DNA of 39,035 nt from an uncultured beta proteobacterium (GCA_903928055.1 CAIYPG010000054.1:1-39035), one strand, 5' to 3'; positions 26,847 to 36,269 are shown, counted from the first letter of the stretch. A program made the numbers and translations. The notes: generated from the sequence alone by a model not told the origin.

Positions 26847-27131
26847 GTTCTCCTCCTCTTGCTTTTTTGGAACTGCGCACCCGCGAATGCAGCCATGCCA
26901 CACATCGATGCGCAGAATTACCGGAATCTGGCGCGACAAAATAGCATCAGCCGTACAAATTGAGAAATGTTAAAAAAGCTCGTTCAATATCTGCTTTTCC
27001 TATAGCAGCAGAAACAGGAAGTATTGCCATACCTGGATGGCGGGTGCGCCGGTAAGCTGTTCGACAGGAATCCGGGCATCATGAACCGCAGGTTCGGCCG
27101 GTCCGATCTTTACTAAAAAACAGGAGGAACA

Positions 27132-27716
27132 ATGAATCATCTGCGCCCCGCCATAATCTCACTACTGCTAACCGGCTGCCTAACGACGGCTGTGTTGGCG
27201 GCCGGCATCGAAAAAATCGAGCCCAGTGCGCCGACTGCCACCCTGGTGGATGGCAAGGCCGCGATCAAGTTCACGATTACCGGCGTCTCGGACGACGCTG
27301 ACAACTGCGGCTACTGGGTTGACTACGGCGACGGTGACAGCCCCGACACACGCGTGCTCAGCAAGTCTGAAGGCCTGCTTCCCCGTGTCATGGAACATAC
27401 CTTTACCAAGCCAGGCGGATTTTCGGTTCAGGTCAAGGGACAGCGGGTCAAGGCCCTCTTCGGCTGCAGAGGGGACGCGTCCACCATGGTGACCATCCTT
27501 GCACCCGGCGGAAAACCATCGGCAGTAGCAGTGAAATCCGCCGCCCCACTTTCGTCATACTGCCCCGACGGCTGGCAGGTGCAGGCACGCTCGGTAGACC
27601 GTAAGACCGGCGCATTCAGTTGCACACCGGTCTTGCCCACCAAGAAAATCGAATGCGGGCCGGGCCTTGCATACTATGAAAGCGGCGGTAGCCTGGGTTG
27701 CCGCAAAGGCAAATAG
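27132..27716 (+). CDS. small secreted protein with PKD-like domain, unknown function
   Basis: A 194-residue exported protein. The N-terminus (IISLLLTGCLTTAVLAAG) is a signal peptide. LTGC at residues 13-16 fits a lipobox, but cleavage after VLA by signal peptidase I is equally plausible. Residues 35-125 resemble a PKD/immunoglobulin-like fold (YWVDYGDGDSPDTR, then MEHTFTKPGGFSVQVKG). Four further cysteines (SYCPDGW, FSCTP, IECGPG, LGCRKG) in the C-terminal 60 residues suggest disulfides. AGGAGG precedes ATG 27132. It stands alone between divergent and unrelated neighbours and is followed by a strong terminator. Function is unknown. Confidence 0.78.
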   Translation: MNHLRPAIISLLLTGCLTTAVLAAGIEKIEPSAPTATLVDGKAAIKFTITGVSDDADNCGYWVDYGDGDSPDTRVLSKSEGLLPRVMEHTFTKPGGFSVQVKGQRVKALFGCRGDASTMVTILAPGGKPSAVAVKSAAPLSSYCPDGWQVQARSVDRKTGAFSCTPVLPTKKIECGPGLAYYESGGSLGCRKGK

Positions 27717-27770
27717 GCGTTCGCAGAGATACAACCCTGCGAAAGTGCAATGACAACTATTACAAATATG

Positions 27771-27792
27771 AAGGCCGCGTCCGCGCGGCCTT
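27771..27792 (+). terminator. intrinsic terminator after the PKD-like gene
   Basis: AAGGCCGCG (27771-27779) and CGCGGCCTT (27784-27792) form a perfect 9-bp stem with loop TCCG, followed by TTGT. It lies 55 bp after the stop codon. Confidence 0.85.
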
Positions 27793-28142
27793 TTGTATTG
27801 AATTGAGGCGTCAGAAATTGAACCGTCAACCACCTGCCCCAAAAGAAGGGCATTAATTTGCCGGACTATATGTGTCAACACTTCAATAAAAGATACCGCT
27901 CGTCACCGTGCCCCTCGCTTGCCTCACGCATCTGGAATATGCTTAAATGCTTCGAAGCTGATGGCAAGAAAATCAACTCATAATCAAAACTGTCAACAGT
28001 TTTCACCTTAATCAGAATCACCAGAATCTCCGTCGCCAGCGGCCTCGGACCAACCGGTGAATCAGGCAGAGGTGCACCATCCTTACCCTGTGTGCCTCAG
28101 AACAATTGCCATGTACATCGACAGACACGCAAAAGGACAAAA
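27793..28142. other. intergenic region upstream of MDR gene
   Basis: About 350 bp with no credible coding sequence. It contains one small hairpin: AAAACTG (27986-27992) and CAGTTTT (27997-28003) around TCAA, of unknown role. The region probably holds the promoter of the MDR/Bug unit, but no clear box was found. Confidence 0.5.
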
Positions 28143-29078
28143 TTGAAAGCCGTACAGATCGACCGCTATGGCGGACCTGAAGAACTGCATTATCGCGATG
28201 TCGCCGAGCCGCAGGCTGCAGCCGGCGAGATTCTTGTCGACATCCACGCCGTCAGCGTCAATCCCGGTGACATCAAGGTGCGCAAGGGACTTCGTCCCGA
28301 GTTTCTCAAGGATGGTTTTCCCCACACCATGGGCCGCGATTTCTCAGGAATCGTTCGCAGCATCGGCCCGGGCGTCACCGGGTTCAGAACGGGAGATGCA
28401 GTCTTCGGGGTGCTTGCGTTGGGCAAGGAAGGCACCTACGCCGAACGCGTCTGTGTGCCTGCAGAACTGGCGACACGCAAGCCGGCTGCAAAGAGTCATG
28501 TCGATACCGTCTCCATGGCGCTGACCGGCCTCACGGCACTGTATGCCGTGGAAGACAGCGCCGCAGTGAAGTCCGGTGAAACCATACTGATTCACGGCGG
28601 CTCCGGCGGTATCGGCACGTTCTCGGTGCAATACTGCAAACACGTTGGGGCGACTGTGTATGTCACTGCCAGTGCCCGCAATCATGAGTATGTCAAATGG
28701 CTGGGCGCGGACGCTGCGATCGACTATCACACCCAGGATTTCACCAAGCTGGTTCCGCCATGCGACGTGGTATTCGACATGATCGGAGGTGAGGTGCAGC
28801 GACGTTCACTGGATGTCATCAAGCCGGGCGGCCGCATCGTCAGTGTTGCAGCCAGCGTGGCCAATATACAAGGCGTACGCAGCGACATCGAAGTACTGCG
28901 TCCGCTCGTCACGCGTGATCGAAAACATCTCGATCGCGTCGCAGAATTGCTGGTGGGCGGCGGCGTCCGCCCCCCGCCCATTACCCGCATGAAGCTGTCC
29001 GAGGTGCGCGCAGCCCATGAACTGATGGAAAGCGGGACGTTGCAGGGCAAGATCGTGTTCGAAGTCCGGCCGGAGTGA
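28143..29078 (+). CDS. zinc-independent MDR family NAD(P)-dependent oxidoreductase (quinone oxidoreductase-like)
   Basis: A 311-residue medium-chain dehydrogenase/reductase. Features are KAVQIDRYGGPEELHYRDV at the N-terminus, VSVNPGDIKVRKG, GRDFSGIVRSIGPGVTGFRTGDAVFG, and the nucleotide-binding LIHGGSGGIGTFSVQYCK. Zinc-binding residues of alcohol dehydrogenases are absent, as expected for quinone/enone reductases. The start is probably TTG at 28143, preceded by AAAAGGACAAAA; a GTG at 28092 is also in frame but gives an atypical N-terminus. It lies 59 bp before a Bug receptor gene and probably forms an operon with it. The substrate is unknown. Confidence 0.86.
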   Translation: MKAVQIDRYGGPEELHYRDVAEPQAAAGEILVDIHAVSVNPGDIKVRKGLRPEFLKDGFPHTMGRDFSGIVRSIGPGVTGFRTGDAVFGVLALGKEGTYAERVCVPAELATRKPAAKSHVDTVSMALTGLTALYAVEDSAAVKSGETILIHGGSGGIGTFSVQYCKHVGATVYVTASARNHEYVKWLGADAAIDYHTQDFTKLVPPCDVVFDMIGGEVQRRSLDVIKPGGRIVSVAASVANIQGVRSDIEVLRPLVTRDRKHLDRVAELLVGGGVRPPPITRMKLSEVRAAHELMESGTLQGKIVFEVRPE

Positions 29079-29137
29079 ATGGCCTGTCGGCCGCATGCAG
29101 CAAGAACCACAAACCAGTTCGCGATAAGGAGTCAATG

Positions 29138-30085
29138 ATGTCCGGAATCCGCTTAGCAGCCTTGTTGATGTGCATCTGTGCCACCGCGCAGGCACAGAAC
29201 TATCCGACCAGGCCGATCCGTTTCGAAACGGGCAGCATCGGCAGCAATGGCGATGTCACCTCGCGCCTGATAGGACCAACCATGGGACAGGCGCTCGGCC
29301 AATCCATCGTCGTGGAGAACCGCTCCAGCGGCATCATCCTCGGCGAAACCGTCGCAAAGTCTGCACCGGACGGTCACACACTGCTGATTACCGGCAGCTC
29401 CTTCTGGCTCGCGCCCTTCCTCGAGCAATCAGTGCCATGGGATCCCATCCGTGACTTCGCCCCTGTTTCACTGCTCGCCACCTCGCCCAACCTGATCGTC
29501 GTGCACCCTTCGGTGGCGGCGAAGAACGTGAAAGAACTGATCGCGCTTGCCAAATCAAAGCCCGGCGAACTCAACTATGCCTCGGGCTCCACCGGCTCGA
29601 CACCGCATCTGGCGGCCGAACTGTTCAATGCCATGGCGCAGGTCAACATCGTTCGCGTCAACTACAAGGGCATAGGCCCGGCCACAAACGATCTGATCGC
29701 CGGACAGGTGCAGGTCATGTTCCCCAACGCCAGCGGCGCAGCCGAACACGTGAAATCGGGCCGCATGCGCGCGCTCGCCATCACCACTGCCAAACCATCA
29801 AAACTGTTCCCGGACCTGCCCACCGTGGCATCTGCGGGACTGCCCGGTTATGAAGCCGAAGTGCTCAACGGCATGTTCGCACCAACCAAGACCCCGCAAG
29901 CTGTCATCACACGCATCAACGAGGAGGCAGCCCGCGCACTGCAGCGCCCTGAGATTCGGGAAAAACTGTTCAATACCGGCGTTGAAGTCATTGCCGAAGG
30001 CCCCGATCAACTCATGGCCGCCGTCAAACGCGAAATGACCGTATGGGGAAAGCTGATTCGCGACCAGAACATCCGCAATCAATGA
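29138..30085 (+). CDS. Bug-type (TctC family) tripartite tricarboxylate transporter receptor
   Basis: Third Bug receptor of the window, 315 residues. The signal peptide is short (IRLAALLMCICATAQAQ), followed by NYPTRPIRFETGSIGSNGD, GQSIVVENRSSGIILGE, APDGHTLLITG, PVSLLATSPNLIVVHPSV, KPGELNYASGSTGSTPHLAAE and VNYKGIGPATNDLIAGQVQ. ATG 29138 is chosen because AAGGAG ends 6 bases upstream; ATG 29135 is directly adjacent. The segment FETGSIGSNGD replaces the usual VPFxxGGxxD, so the ligand site may be unusual. It is preceded by the MDR gene on the same strand and followed by a bidirectional terminator. Confidence 0.93.
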   Translation: MSGIRLAALLMCICATAQAQNYPTRPIRFETGSIGSNGDVTSRLIGPTMGQALGQSIVVENRSSGIILGETVAKSAPDGHTLLITGSSFWLAPFLEQSVPWDPIRDFAPVSLLATSPNLIVVHPSVAAKNVKELIALAKSKPGELNYASGSTGSTPHLAAELFNAMAQVNIVRVNYKGIGPATNDLIAGQVQVMFPNASGAAEHVKSGRMRALAITTAKPSKLFPDLPTVASAGLPGYEAEVLNGMFAPTKTPQAVITRINEEAARALQRPEIREKLFNTGVEVIAEGPDQLMAAVKREMTVWGKLIRDQNIRNQ

Positions 30086-30143
30086 CCAATCAGTGACAAA
30101 CGCGCCCGGCGCACAAGTCGAGCCTGTCAATGCGGGCAGGCAA

Positions 30144-30164
30144 AAAAACCTGCGAATGGTTTTT
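30144..30164. terminator. bidirectional intrinsic terminator
   Basis: AAAAACC (30144-30150) and GGTTTTT (30158-30164) flank the loop TGCGAAT between convergent genes. The A-run before and T-run after give a U-tract on both strands. Confidence 0.75.
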
Positions 30165-30176
30165 CCGGCGCGCTGG

Positions 30177-30764
30177 TCAGCGCGAGATTCCCAGTTCGCG
30201 CTGCATATCCTGAATCGCCTGTTCGCGTGTGCGTTTCATCCAGCGCGGACGTTTGCCCATCGGCTGGTTCTGAATGTTCGGGTGCACTTTCAGCGCCACG
30301 AACACCGGTCCGGGCTCGCCGAGTATCCCCGGTAGTGCCGCGGCAAATTCGTCAAGCTCAGTGAAGGCAAAGGCGCGCGGGTAACCCGCTCCGCGGGCAA
30401 TCACATCATAGGCGACGTTCTTCGCATTGGGCACAGGCTGCCCGCCCGTGGTCGCATAGCATTCGTTATCAAGCATGATGTGAAAAAAATTGGCGGGCCG
30501 CTGCTCGGCCACGGTCAGCAGAATGTTCATGCCCATTTGAACCTCACCTTCGGAGTCGAACAACACCACTTTGCGCTTTGGCAACGCCAGCGCCACACCG
30601 AGCGCGAATGCCGCGTACCCGCCCATCGCGGGATCCCCCAAAGGCAAATCCAGATTTACACGCGTACTGACTTCGACCCAAAAGATCCCAGCGCGCCCGG
30701 GAATCACAATCGAATCGCCACGATACTGGTTGAATGCCTGCAACACGTCTGACACATACATCAT
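30177..30764 (-). CDS. ThDP-dependent enzyme, C-terminal (ThDP-binding) subunit, sulfopyruvate decarboxylase beta-like (ComE type)
   Basis: A 195-residue protein with the pyrophosphate-binding half of a ThDP enzyme. DPAMGGYAAFALGVALALP is followed by the ThDP motif LFDSEGEVQMGMN, then LDNECYATTGGQPVP, equivalent to the GDG...NN signature; here the first part reads DSEGE rather than GDGS. GGAG lies 7 bases before ATG 30764. The partner subunit is directly upstream (30827-31345). Sulfopyruvate decarboxylase (ComDE) and phosphonopyruvate decarboxylase are the closest remembered families with this split form; the true 2-oxoacid substrate is unknown. It lies convergent to the Bug receptor gene. 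Confidence 0.85.
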   Translation of the reverse strand: MMYVSDVLQAFNQYRGDSIVIPGRAGIFWVEVSTRVNLDLPLGDPAMGGYAAFALGVALALPKRKVVLFDSEGEVQMGMNILLTVAEQRPANFFHIMLDNECYATTGGQPVPNAKNVAYDVIARGAGYPRAFAFTELDEFAAALPGILGEPGPVFVALKVHPNIQNQPMGKRPRWMKRTREQAIQDMQRELGISR

Positions 30765-30826
30765 CGTTTTTCTCCAGAACGTTCGGATTTGTGCGCTATT
30801 GGCCCCAGACCCCGCACGTCAAGACT

Positions 30827-31345
30827 TCAGTGATTGAACCCGTGGTATTCATCGGCCACAAGAACCGCCACCGGGCGCCTGGTCTTTCGTGCCTCTTCAA
30901 ATGCAACTTCAATGCGCGATGCGTCGGCGTCGCTCTCGACGATGTAGTACTTGATACCAAAGGCGTTCAGAAACGGCTCGGTATAGACGGCCGCCGTGTC
31001 CTGTGTGACACCATGCCGGGTCCAGCCGCGCAGCCCCACCATCAGCACCACGGGCACGCTCAAACCAAGCAGCCAGCCCCGGATAGAGTCCCCCGATTCC
31101 ATGAGACCCGTGTTCTGGATCAGGATGACCGGCGTCTTTCCCCCGGCTGCAAGCCCCGCCGCAGTGGAACAGGCCAGGCCCTCGCGCGCCACCGCCACCA
31201 GACTCAGACCTGGCTCGGCTTTCATCAGCAGATACAGCCAGTTGGTTTCACTGTCAGGCAACCAGACGATGTGCGTGACCCTCTGCTTTTTCAACTCCCC
31301 TAGCACCACCTCCGGGCTCAACTGCACCGTCACCGCATTGCTCAT
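30827..31345 (-). CDS. ThDP-dependent enzyme, N-terminal (Pyr) subunit, sulfopyruvate decarboxylase alpha-like (ComD type)
   Basis: A 172-residue protein with the pyrimidine-binding half of a ThDP enzyme. The conserved catalytic glutamate lies in VAREGLACSTAAGLAAGGKT, followed by PVILIQNTGLMESGDSIRG and LSVPVVLMVGLRG, the ComD pattern. KKQRVTHIVWLPDSETNWL is the usual substrate-side start. It is followed after 62 bp by the C-terminal subunit. The pair forms one heteromeric decarboxylase by inference. The DUF3079 gene lies 21 bp upstream on the same strand, so the three genes may be one unit. Confidence 0.86.
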   Translation of the reverse strand: MSNAVTVQLSPEVVLGELKKQRVTHIVWLPDSETNWLYLLMKAEPGLSLVAVAREGLACSTAAGLAAGGKTPVILIQNTGLMESGDSIRGWLLGLSVPVVLMVGLRGWTRHGVTQDTAAVYTEPFLNAFGIKYYIVESDADASRIEVAFEEARKTRRPVAVLVADEYHGFNH

Positions 31346-31366
31346 TCCTGCCTCCTTGATGGTCCG

Positions 31367-31561
31367 CTACGATATTGGTGGCCGATTGCCTTCGGGTAAA
31401 TTTCCCTTCCATTCAGTCCAGTCGTCGCCGAACAATTCAACCGGATGCTGTGCGCGCTCAGCCCCGTTTCCACACATCATTGATTCCGCCGCGCAATAGC
31501 GGTCACACCCCCAGCAGTTCCTCTCCGGATGGGCGGGATGAGTCGGGAATTTTTTTGGCAT
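31367..31561 (-). CDS. DUF3079-like cysteine-containing mini-protein
   Basis: A 64-residue protein. MPKKFPTHPAHPERNCWGC, then DRYCAAESMMCGNGAERAQH and PVELFGDDWTEWKG match what I recall as DUF3079, a small conserved protein of betaproteobacteria of unknown function. Four cysteines (two in NCWGC, one in DRYC, one in MMC) suggest metal binding. The start ATG 31561 lacks a strong ribosome-binding site. It is the first gene before the split ThDP pair. Confidence 0.75.
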   Translation of the reverse strand: MPKKFPTHPAHPERNCWGCDRYCAAESMMCGNGAERAQHPVELFGDDWTEWKGNLPEGNRPPIS

Positions 31562-31855
31562 GAGTTATCGGCAACAGGCGATCAGTACCTAGGTTAAGCA
31601 GACGGCAACGCCAACTGTTGATCCTGATCAACTGCGAAGCTCCATTCATGCGCGAAGTGTTCTCATCCCTTCGTACAACTGCGCGCTACGGATCTGTGCT
31701 GCCGCACACGCGGGGGAACTGATGCGTTCAACCCGATTGGCAGAATGACGTCTCGCAGAAGTTGCAACGCCTAGGAGTCACTGGACCTCGTTGTGCATGC
31801 ACTACGGGTGTAGTAGTTGAGGTCGGGAGGTCGGCTGCAAGTGTATGCGCCGCAC
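31562..31855. other. intergenic region upstream of the DUF3079 gene
   Basis: About 294 bp without a credible gene. It holds one clear palindrome (31617-31632), listed separately. The promoter of the DUF3079/ComDE-like unit should be here, but no convincing -35/-10 pair was found. Confidence 0.5.
31617..31632. promoter_or_regulatory. perfect inverted repeat (candidate operator)
   Basis: GTTGATC (31617-31623) and GATCAAC (31626-31632) are perfect 7-bp arms around CT. The site lies 56 bases upstream of the DUF3079 start. The regulator is unknown. Confidence 0.35.
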
Positions 31856-31890
31856 AAAAAAACAAAGGGCTCCTTGATCGGAACCCTTTG
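31856..31890 (-). terminator. intrinsic terminator of tRNA-Pro
   Basis: On the minus strand CAAAGGG (31890-31884) pairs with CCCTTTG (31869-31863), with additional inner pairing, followed by seven T (31862-31856). It starts 8 bases after the tRNA CCA end. Confidence 0.9.
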
Positions 31891-31896
31891 ATTTAG

Positions 31897-31974
<78 letters not shown>

Positions 31975-31985
31975 AGACAGATCAA

Positions 31986-31991
31986 ATTATA
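31986..31991 (-). promoter_or_regulatory. candidate -10 box of tRNA-Pro
   Basis: TATAAT on the minus strand, ending 11 bases before the first tRNA base. No -35 hexamer is evident 17 bp upstream (CCGGAG), so read-through from merR is also possible. Confidence 0.45.
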
Positions 31992-32020
31992 GCAGAGGGC
32001 ACCCCCTGCTCCGGCGCGAT

Positions 32021-32410
32021 TTAGGCGCGCAGCAGGTCGAGAACTAATTTGATCTCCGAGCGGAATGCGGAGAGATCGCTCGCTGTTGCCGCAACCGATG
32101 CCTCGACCTTGCCAGAACGGCCGCCATGAGTACCGACACCTTCATCAAGACGATTGCGGGCACCGCTGATGGTGAACCCCTGCTCATAAAGCAGATCGCG
32201 AATGCGCCGAATGAGGAGAACTTCGTGGTGCTGGTAGTAACGGCGGTTGCCGCGCCGCTTGACCGGCTTCAACTGGGTGAATTCCTGCTCCCAATAGCGC
32301 AACACATGCGGCTTGACACCACACAGCTCGCTCACCTCGCCAATGGTGAAATAGCGCTTGGCCGGAATCGGCGCGAGGCTATCCTTGCTGCGTGTCGCCT
32401 GGGGTTCCAT
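32021..32410 (-). CDS. MerR family transcriptional regulator downstream of ihfA
   Basis: A 129-residue DNA-binding protein. The MerR helix-turn-helix is [20 protein letters not shown], followed by [20 protein letters not shown] and [20 protein letters not shown]. The C-terminus is short, without metal-binding cysteines. This small MerR-like protein commonly follows ihfA in proteobacteria; its target is unknown. ATG 32410 (CAGG upstream) overlaps the end of ihfA by 32 bp; a TTG at 32425 is an alternative. Confidence 0.9.
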   Translation of the reverse strand: MEPQATRSKDSLAPIPAKRYFTIGEVSELCGVKPHVLRYWEQEFTQLKPVKRRGNRRYYQHHEVLLIRRIRDLLYEQGFTISGARNRLDEGVGTHGGRSGKVEASVAATASDLSAFRSEIKLVLDLLRA

Positions 32411-32693
32411 GAGCCTGCTCAACAAGCGCCTTCAGCTTCTGGCTGGCATGAAAAGTCACCACCCGTCTTGCCGTGATTGGGATTTCTTCGCCAGTCTTGG
32501 GATTGCGACCCGGACGCTGCGGCTTGTCCCGTAACTGGAAATTGCCGAAACCGGACAGCTTGACCGAATCGCCGTTTTCCAGCGCCAGTCGCACCTCTTC
32601 AAAGAAGGTTTCGACCATGTCCTTGGCCTCACGTTTATTGAGGCCAACCTTCTCGAACAGCATGTCCGCGAGTTCTGCTTTGGTAAGCGTCAT
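32379..32693 (-). CDS. ihfA: integration host factor subunit alpha
   Basis: HU/IHF-family DNA-bending protein of 104 residues. [58 protein letters not shown] and the arm-strand [17 protein letters not shown] are diagnostic for IhfA. The second of two adjacent ATGs (32693) is chosen: GGGGGGA lies 4 bases upstream. The leader contains two inverted repeats (listed separately). It follows pheT by 131 bp, the normal gene order. Confidence 0.95.
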   Translation of the reverse strand: MTLTKAELADMLFEKVGLNKREAKDMVETFFEEVRLALENGDSVKLSGFGNFQLRDKPQRPGRNPKTGEEIPITARRVVTFHASQKLKALVEQAHGTPGDTQQG

Positions 32694-32695
32694 CA

Positions 32696-32770
32696 TTCCC
32701 CCCATGGGAAGCCCTGAAGAATCTGCTGTTTTTTTGACATTGTTAATACGAATTGCTTTGGATTCAGGGC
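32696..32770 (-). promoter_or_regulatory. ihfA leader with nested inverted repeats
   Basis: GCCCTGAA (32711-32718) and TTCAGGGC (32763-32770) are perfect 8-bp arms 44 bases apart around an AT-rich core. Directly before the ihfA start, TTCCC (32696-32700) and GGGAA (32706-32710) can pair and cover the Shine-Dalgarno. Translational or autogenous control is inference; no clear IHF consensus site was found. Confidence 0.35.
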
Positions 32771-32824
32771 CTTGCCGTGTCGTGTCGGATTCCGGCATCC
32801 CTCCGCACCGGCATCTTTTTCCCC

Positions 32825-35230
32825 TTAACTGCGCAACTTTGCACCGAACCGGTCTGCCAGTGCCTTGCTCAGGCATGCCATCGCAAAATCAGCATCCTGA
32901 TCGGTCAATGTTTTATCAGTATCTTGCATAACTACGCGAAACGCAAGGCTTTTTTCTCCAGGAGCGATGCCCTTTCCGCGATAAACATCGAACAAACGAA
33001 TGTCTCGCACAACGGCCTCACGCTGGGCATCCATTTCGTCCAGCAACGCCCGGACTTCGATACTCTCGGCCACCAAAACGGCAATATCCCGTACCACTGG
33101 CGGGAATTTTGACACCTCCCGATACACCGGCATGCCGCGGTCGCCCAGCAACCGGAGGTCGATTTCGAACACGACCGGCGGCGCCGGGAGCTCGTATTTC
33201 TGCTGCCAACGCGGATGTAGTTCGCCGATCCAGCCGGCCTCCTCCCCATCGATCAGGATGAGCGCAGAACGACCAGGATGAAGTGCAGGGTGCGGGGCGC
33301 GCTCAAAGCGCGCCAGCCTCGGGGCAATCAGCGCCTCGACATCACCCTTGGCATCGAAGAAATCCACGGGACGCGTGGCGACGCCCCATTGCTCGTCCCA
33401 GGCCGGACCACAGGCCATGCCGGCAATGTGAATCGGCTGGCGTACACCGGCCACATCGTGATCGCCATCCTTCACCGCGGCATCACGCATGAATACGCGA
33501 CCCAGCTCGAACACGCGAACCTGCTCCGTCTTCCGTGCCAGGTTATAGCGCAGCGTCCCGAGCAGGCTGCCAATGAGTGTCGAACGCATGACCGACTGCT
33601 GGCTCGCAATGGGATTGAGCAAACGGATGGGCTGGTCGTTGCCCGCGAAATCGCTTTCCCAGGCCTCTTCGACAAAACTGAAATTGATGACTTCCTGGTA
33701 ACCGGCTGCAACCAGACGGTCTCGCAACGCATGCGATGCAAGCTGGCGCTCTGGCGCACTGCGCATGATCGCGGGCACCACGGGCGGCAATGCCGGAATG
33801 CGATCGAATCCGTAGACCCGCGCCACTTCCTCGATGAGATCTTCCTCGATCTCGATGTCAAAGCGCCAGGACGGCGGCGCGACCACAAAGGCTTCGGAGC
33901 CCTCGCGCGCGAACGGCAGACCAAGGCGCAAAAATATCGAAGCCATCTCGTCGGCAGCAATCGCCACACCGATGATTTTTTGTGCGCGCGCAATGCGCAT
34001 GCGCACCGGCTTGCGCTCGGGCAGTTGCGCAACCCTGTCATCGACCGGCCCCGCCTCACCACCGCAGATTTGCAAAATAAGCGCCGTAGCACGCTCTATT
34101 CCAGACACATTGTTATCAAAATCGACACCGCGCTCAAAGCGGTGCGAGGCGTCACTGGAAAAGTTGAAACGGCGTGAACGGCCGGCGATGAACGACGGAT
34201 AGAAGAATGCCGACTCAAGAAAAATATTTCGCGATGTGGTCTCAGCCTTGGTCGAGTCCCCACCCATGATGCCGGCCAGACCGATCGGGCCCGTAGCATC
34301 GGTGATGCACAGGACGCCCTCGTCCACCGCGACCGTCTGCTCGTTCAGCAGCTTCAACTGCTCGCCCTTGCGGCCGAAGCGCACATCGATGCCGCCCTTC
34401 AGCTTATCCAGGTCGTAGACATGCAGCGGCCGCCCCAGTTCGAGCATGACGTAGTTCGTGACATCCACCAGCGCCGAAATCGGCCGTTGACCCGCGCGCT
34501 CGAGGCACTCTTTCATCCAGGATGGCGTAGGTGCGGAAGCGTCCACATTGCGGATGACTCGCCCGGTGAAACGGCCGCATCCATTGGCATCCGATATCTT
34601 GACCGGAAACGTGTCTGCATTCCTTGCCGGCACTGCGTCCACTGGCGGAGGAACCAGCTTCGTGCCGGTTAGTGCCGAAACTTCACGCGCAACCCCCAGC
34701 ACCGAAAGGCAATCCGCACGATTTGGAGTCAATTTGATCGTGAAAACATGATCGTCCAGCGCCAGCACTTCACGCACATCGCGGCCCACCGGCGCATCGT
34801 CGGCCAGCACGAGCAATCCGCCGTGCTCCGAGGAGATGCCCAGTTCCTTTGCAGAACACAGCATGCCGCTGCTGTCCACACCGCGCATCTTCGCAGCCTT
34901 GATCTCGAACGGTTTGTCCGGTGATTCACCCGGCAGCTTCGCACCGATCAGCGCGCAGGGCACCTTCATGCCTGCCGCGACGTTGGGGGCCCCGCAGACA
35001 ATGTTGAGCACCGTACCCGTGCCGGCATCCACGCTGCAGACATTCAGCCGATCTGCATTGGGGTGCTTGCCCACCGTCAGCACCTTGGCCACCACCACGC
35101 CGCTGAACGGCGGCGCCACCGGATCGCAGGCCTCGACCTCAAGGCCGGACATGGTGAGGAGGTGGGACAAATCCTCCGTCGTCAGCGACGGATTGGCCAT
35201 TTGCCTCAGCCAGTGTTCAGAGAATTGCAT
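32825..35230 (-). CDS. pheT: phenylalanine--tRNA ligase beta subunit
   Basis: Beta chain of the (alpha-beta)2 phenylalanyl-tRNA synthetase, 801 residues. It begins [20 protein letters not shown] and carries the tRNA-binding EMAP-like domain (about 40-150; [13 protein letters not shown]). B3/B4 editing-domain sequence follows ([20 protein letters not shown] and [20 protein letters not shown]), then B5 (ERKPVRMRI...), the core [19 protein letters not shown] and the C-terminal FDX-ACB domain ([13 protein letters not shown]). Length and domain order are normal. It follows pheS after 22 bp. Confidence 0.97.
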   Translation of the reverse strand: MQFSEHWLRQMANPSLTTEDLSHLLTMSGLEVEACDPVAPPFSGVVVAKVLTVGKHPNADRLNVCSVDAGTGTVLNIVCGAPNVAAGMKVPCALIGAKLPGESPDKPFEIKAAKMRGVDSSGMLCSAKELGISSEHGGLLVLADDAPVGRDVREVLALDDHVFTIKLTPNRADCLSVLGVAREVSALTGTKLVPPPVDAVPARNADTFPVKISDANGCGRFTGRVIRNVDASAPTPSWMKECLERAGQRPISALVDVTNYVMLELGRPLHVYDLDKLKGGIDVRFGRKGEQLKLLNEQTVAVDEGVLCITDATGPIGLAGIMGGDSTKAETTSRNIFLESAFFYPSFIAGRSRRFNFSSDASHRFERGVDFDNNVSGIERATALILQICGGEAGPVDDRVAQLPERKPVRMRIARAQKIIGVAIAADEMASIFLRLGLPFAREGSEAFVVAPPSWRFDIEIEEDLIEEVARVYGFDRIPALPPVVPAIMRSAPERQLASHALRDRLVAAGYQEVINFSFVEEAWESDFAGNDQPIRLLNPIASQQSVMRSTLIGSLLGTLRYNLARKTEQVRVFELGRVFMRDAAVKDGDHDVAGVRQPIHIAGMACGPAWDEQWGVATRPVDFFDAKGDVEALIAPRLARFERAPHPALHPGRSALILIDGEEAGWIGELHPRWQQKYELPAPPVVFEIDLRLLGDRGMPVYREVSKFPPVVRDIAVLVAESIEVRALLDEMDAQREAVVRDIRLFDVYRGKGIAPGEKSLAFRVVMQDTDKTLTDQDADFAMACLSKALADRFGAKLRS

Positions 35231-35252
35231 CTTTCAGGTCCCGGCGTCAGGG

Positions 35253-36269
35253 TCAGGCGAATTGCTTCAGGAAGCGCAGATCGCCGTCAAAGAACAAACG
35301 AAGATCGTCGATGCCATAGCGCAGCATCGTGAGGCGTTCGAGGCCTGAGCCGAAGGCAAAACCGACATGGCGCTCCGGATCGAGGCCGTAATTGCGGATG
35401 ACCACCGGATGCACCTGCCCCGCCCCGGATATCTCCAGCCACCGGCCCTTGTTCGGACCGGCAGTAAACATCATGTCGATTTCCGCCGAGGGTTCGGTAA
35501 ACGGAAAGAACGACGGGCGGAAACGCACCTGCAGGTCGTCGGACTCAAAGAACCGTTTGAGGAAATCGGTGTACACGCCCTTCAGATCGGCAAAGCTGAT
35601 GTCCTCGTCGATCCACAGGCCCTCGACTTGATGGAACATCGGCGAATGCGTGGCATCGGAGTCAACGCGGTAAGTGCGCCCCGGCGCAATGACCTTGATC
35701 GGTGGCTTGTGCTGGCGCGCATAGCGCACCTGCATGGGACTGGTATGGGTGCGCAGCAGCAGATTGAGGCCCGATGCGTCCTTCATGTCCACATAGAAGG
35801 TGTCCTGCATGGAGCGTGCCGGATGGTTTTCCGGATTGTTCAGCGCAGTAAAGTTGTTCCAGTCGGTTTCGATCTCCGGACCGTCGGCAATGTCAAAGCC
35901 GATGGACGCAAAGATGGACTCGATGCGCTGCCAGGTGCGCATGACCGGATGGATGCCGCCGCGGCTGCGCCCGCGGCCAGGCAGTGTGACGTCGATCGCC
36001 TCTTCGGCCAGTCGCGCCTCCAGCGAAGCATTCGCCAGAGCGGCACGGCGTGCCACAAGCGCTTCCTCGATGCGGTTCTTGGCGCCATTGATGCGGCCGC
36101 CCGCCTCTTTCCGCTCTTCGGGGGGAAGCTTGCCCAGGCCCTTCAGGGCCTCGGTCAGTGATCCCGATTTGCCGAGATAGCCGGCCTTGATGCGCTCAAG
36201 CTCTGCGGCATCGGCAGTGCTGCCGAATTCCGCGATGGCCTTTGCGACAAGCGCTTCGAGATCTTGCAT
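35253..36269 (-). CDS. pheS: phenylalanine--tRNA ligase alpha subunit
   Basis: Alpha (catalytic) chain, 338 residues. The N-terminal coiled-coil (about 1-85) is followed by class II motif 1 [15 protein letters not shown], motif 2 with [14 protein letters not shown] preceded by TYRVDSDAT, substrate-site [17 protein letters not shown] and motif 3 [19 protein letters not shown] 36269 is the start expected for the family; its ribosome-binding site is weak. A 32-nt hairpin lies between rplT and pheS. Confidence 0.97.
   Translation of the reverse strand: MQDLEALVAKAIAEFGSTADAAELERIKAGYLGKSGSLTEALKGLGKLPPEERKEAGGRINGAKNRIEEALVARRAALANASLEARLAEEAIDVTLPGRGRSRGGIHPVMRTWQRIESIFASIGFDIADGPEIETDWNNFTALNNPENHPARSMQDTFYVDMKDASGLNLLLRTHTSPMQVRYARQHKPPIKVIAPGRTYRVDSDATHSPMFHQVEGLWIDEDISFADLKGVYTDFLKRFFESDDLQVRFRPSFFPFTEPSAEIDMMFTAGPNKGRWLEISGAGQVHPVVIRNYGLDPERHVGFAFGSGLERLTMLRYGIDDLRLFFDGDLRFLKQFA

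Noticed and set aside
27986..28003. Intrinsic terminator or small RNA end
   Set aside because: The 7-bp AT-rich stem has no independent T-run and no nearby transcript to end; kept only as a note in the intergenic entry.
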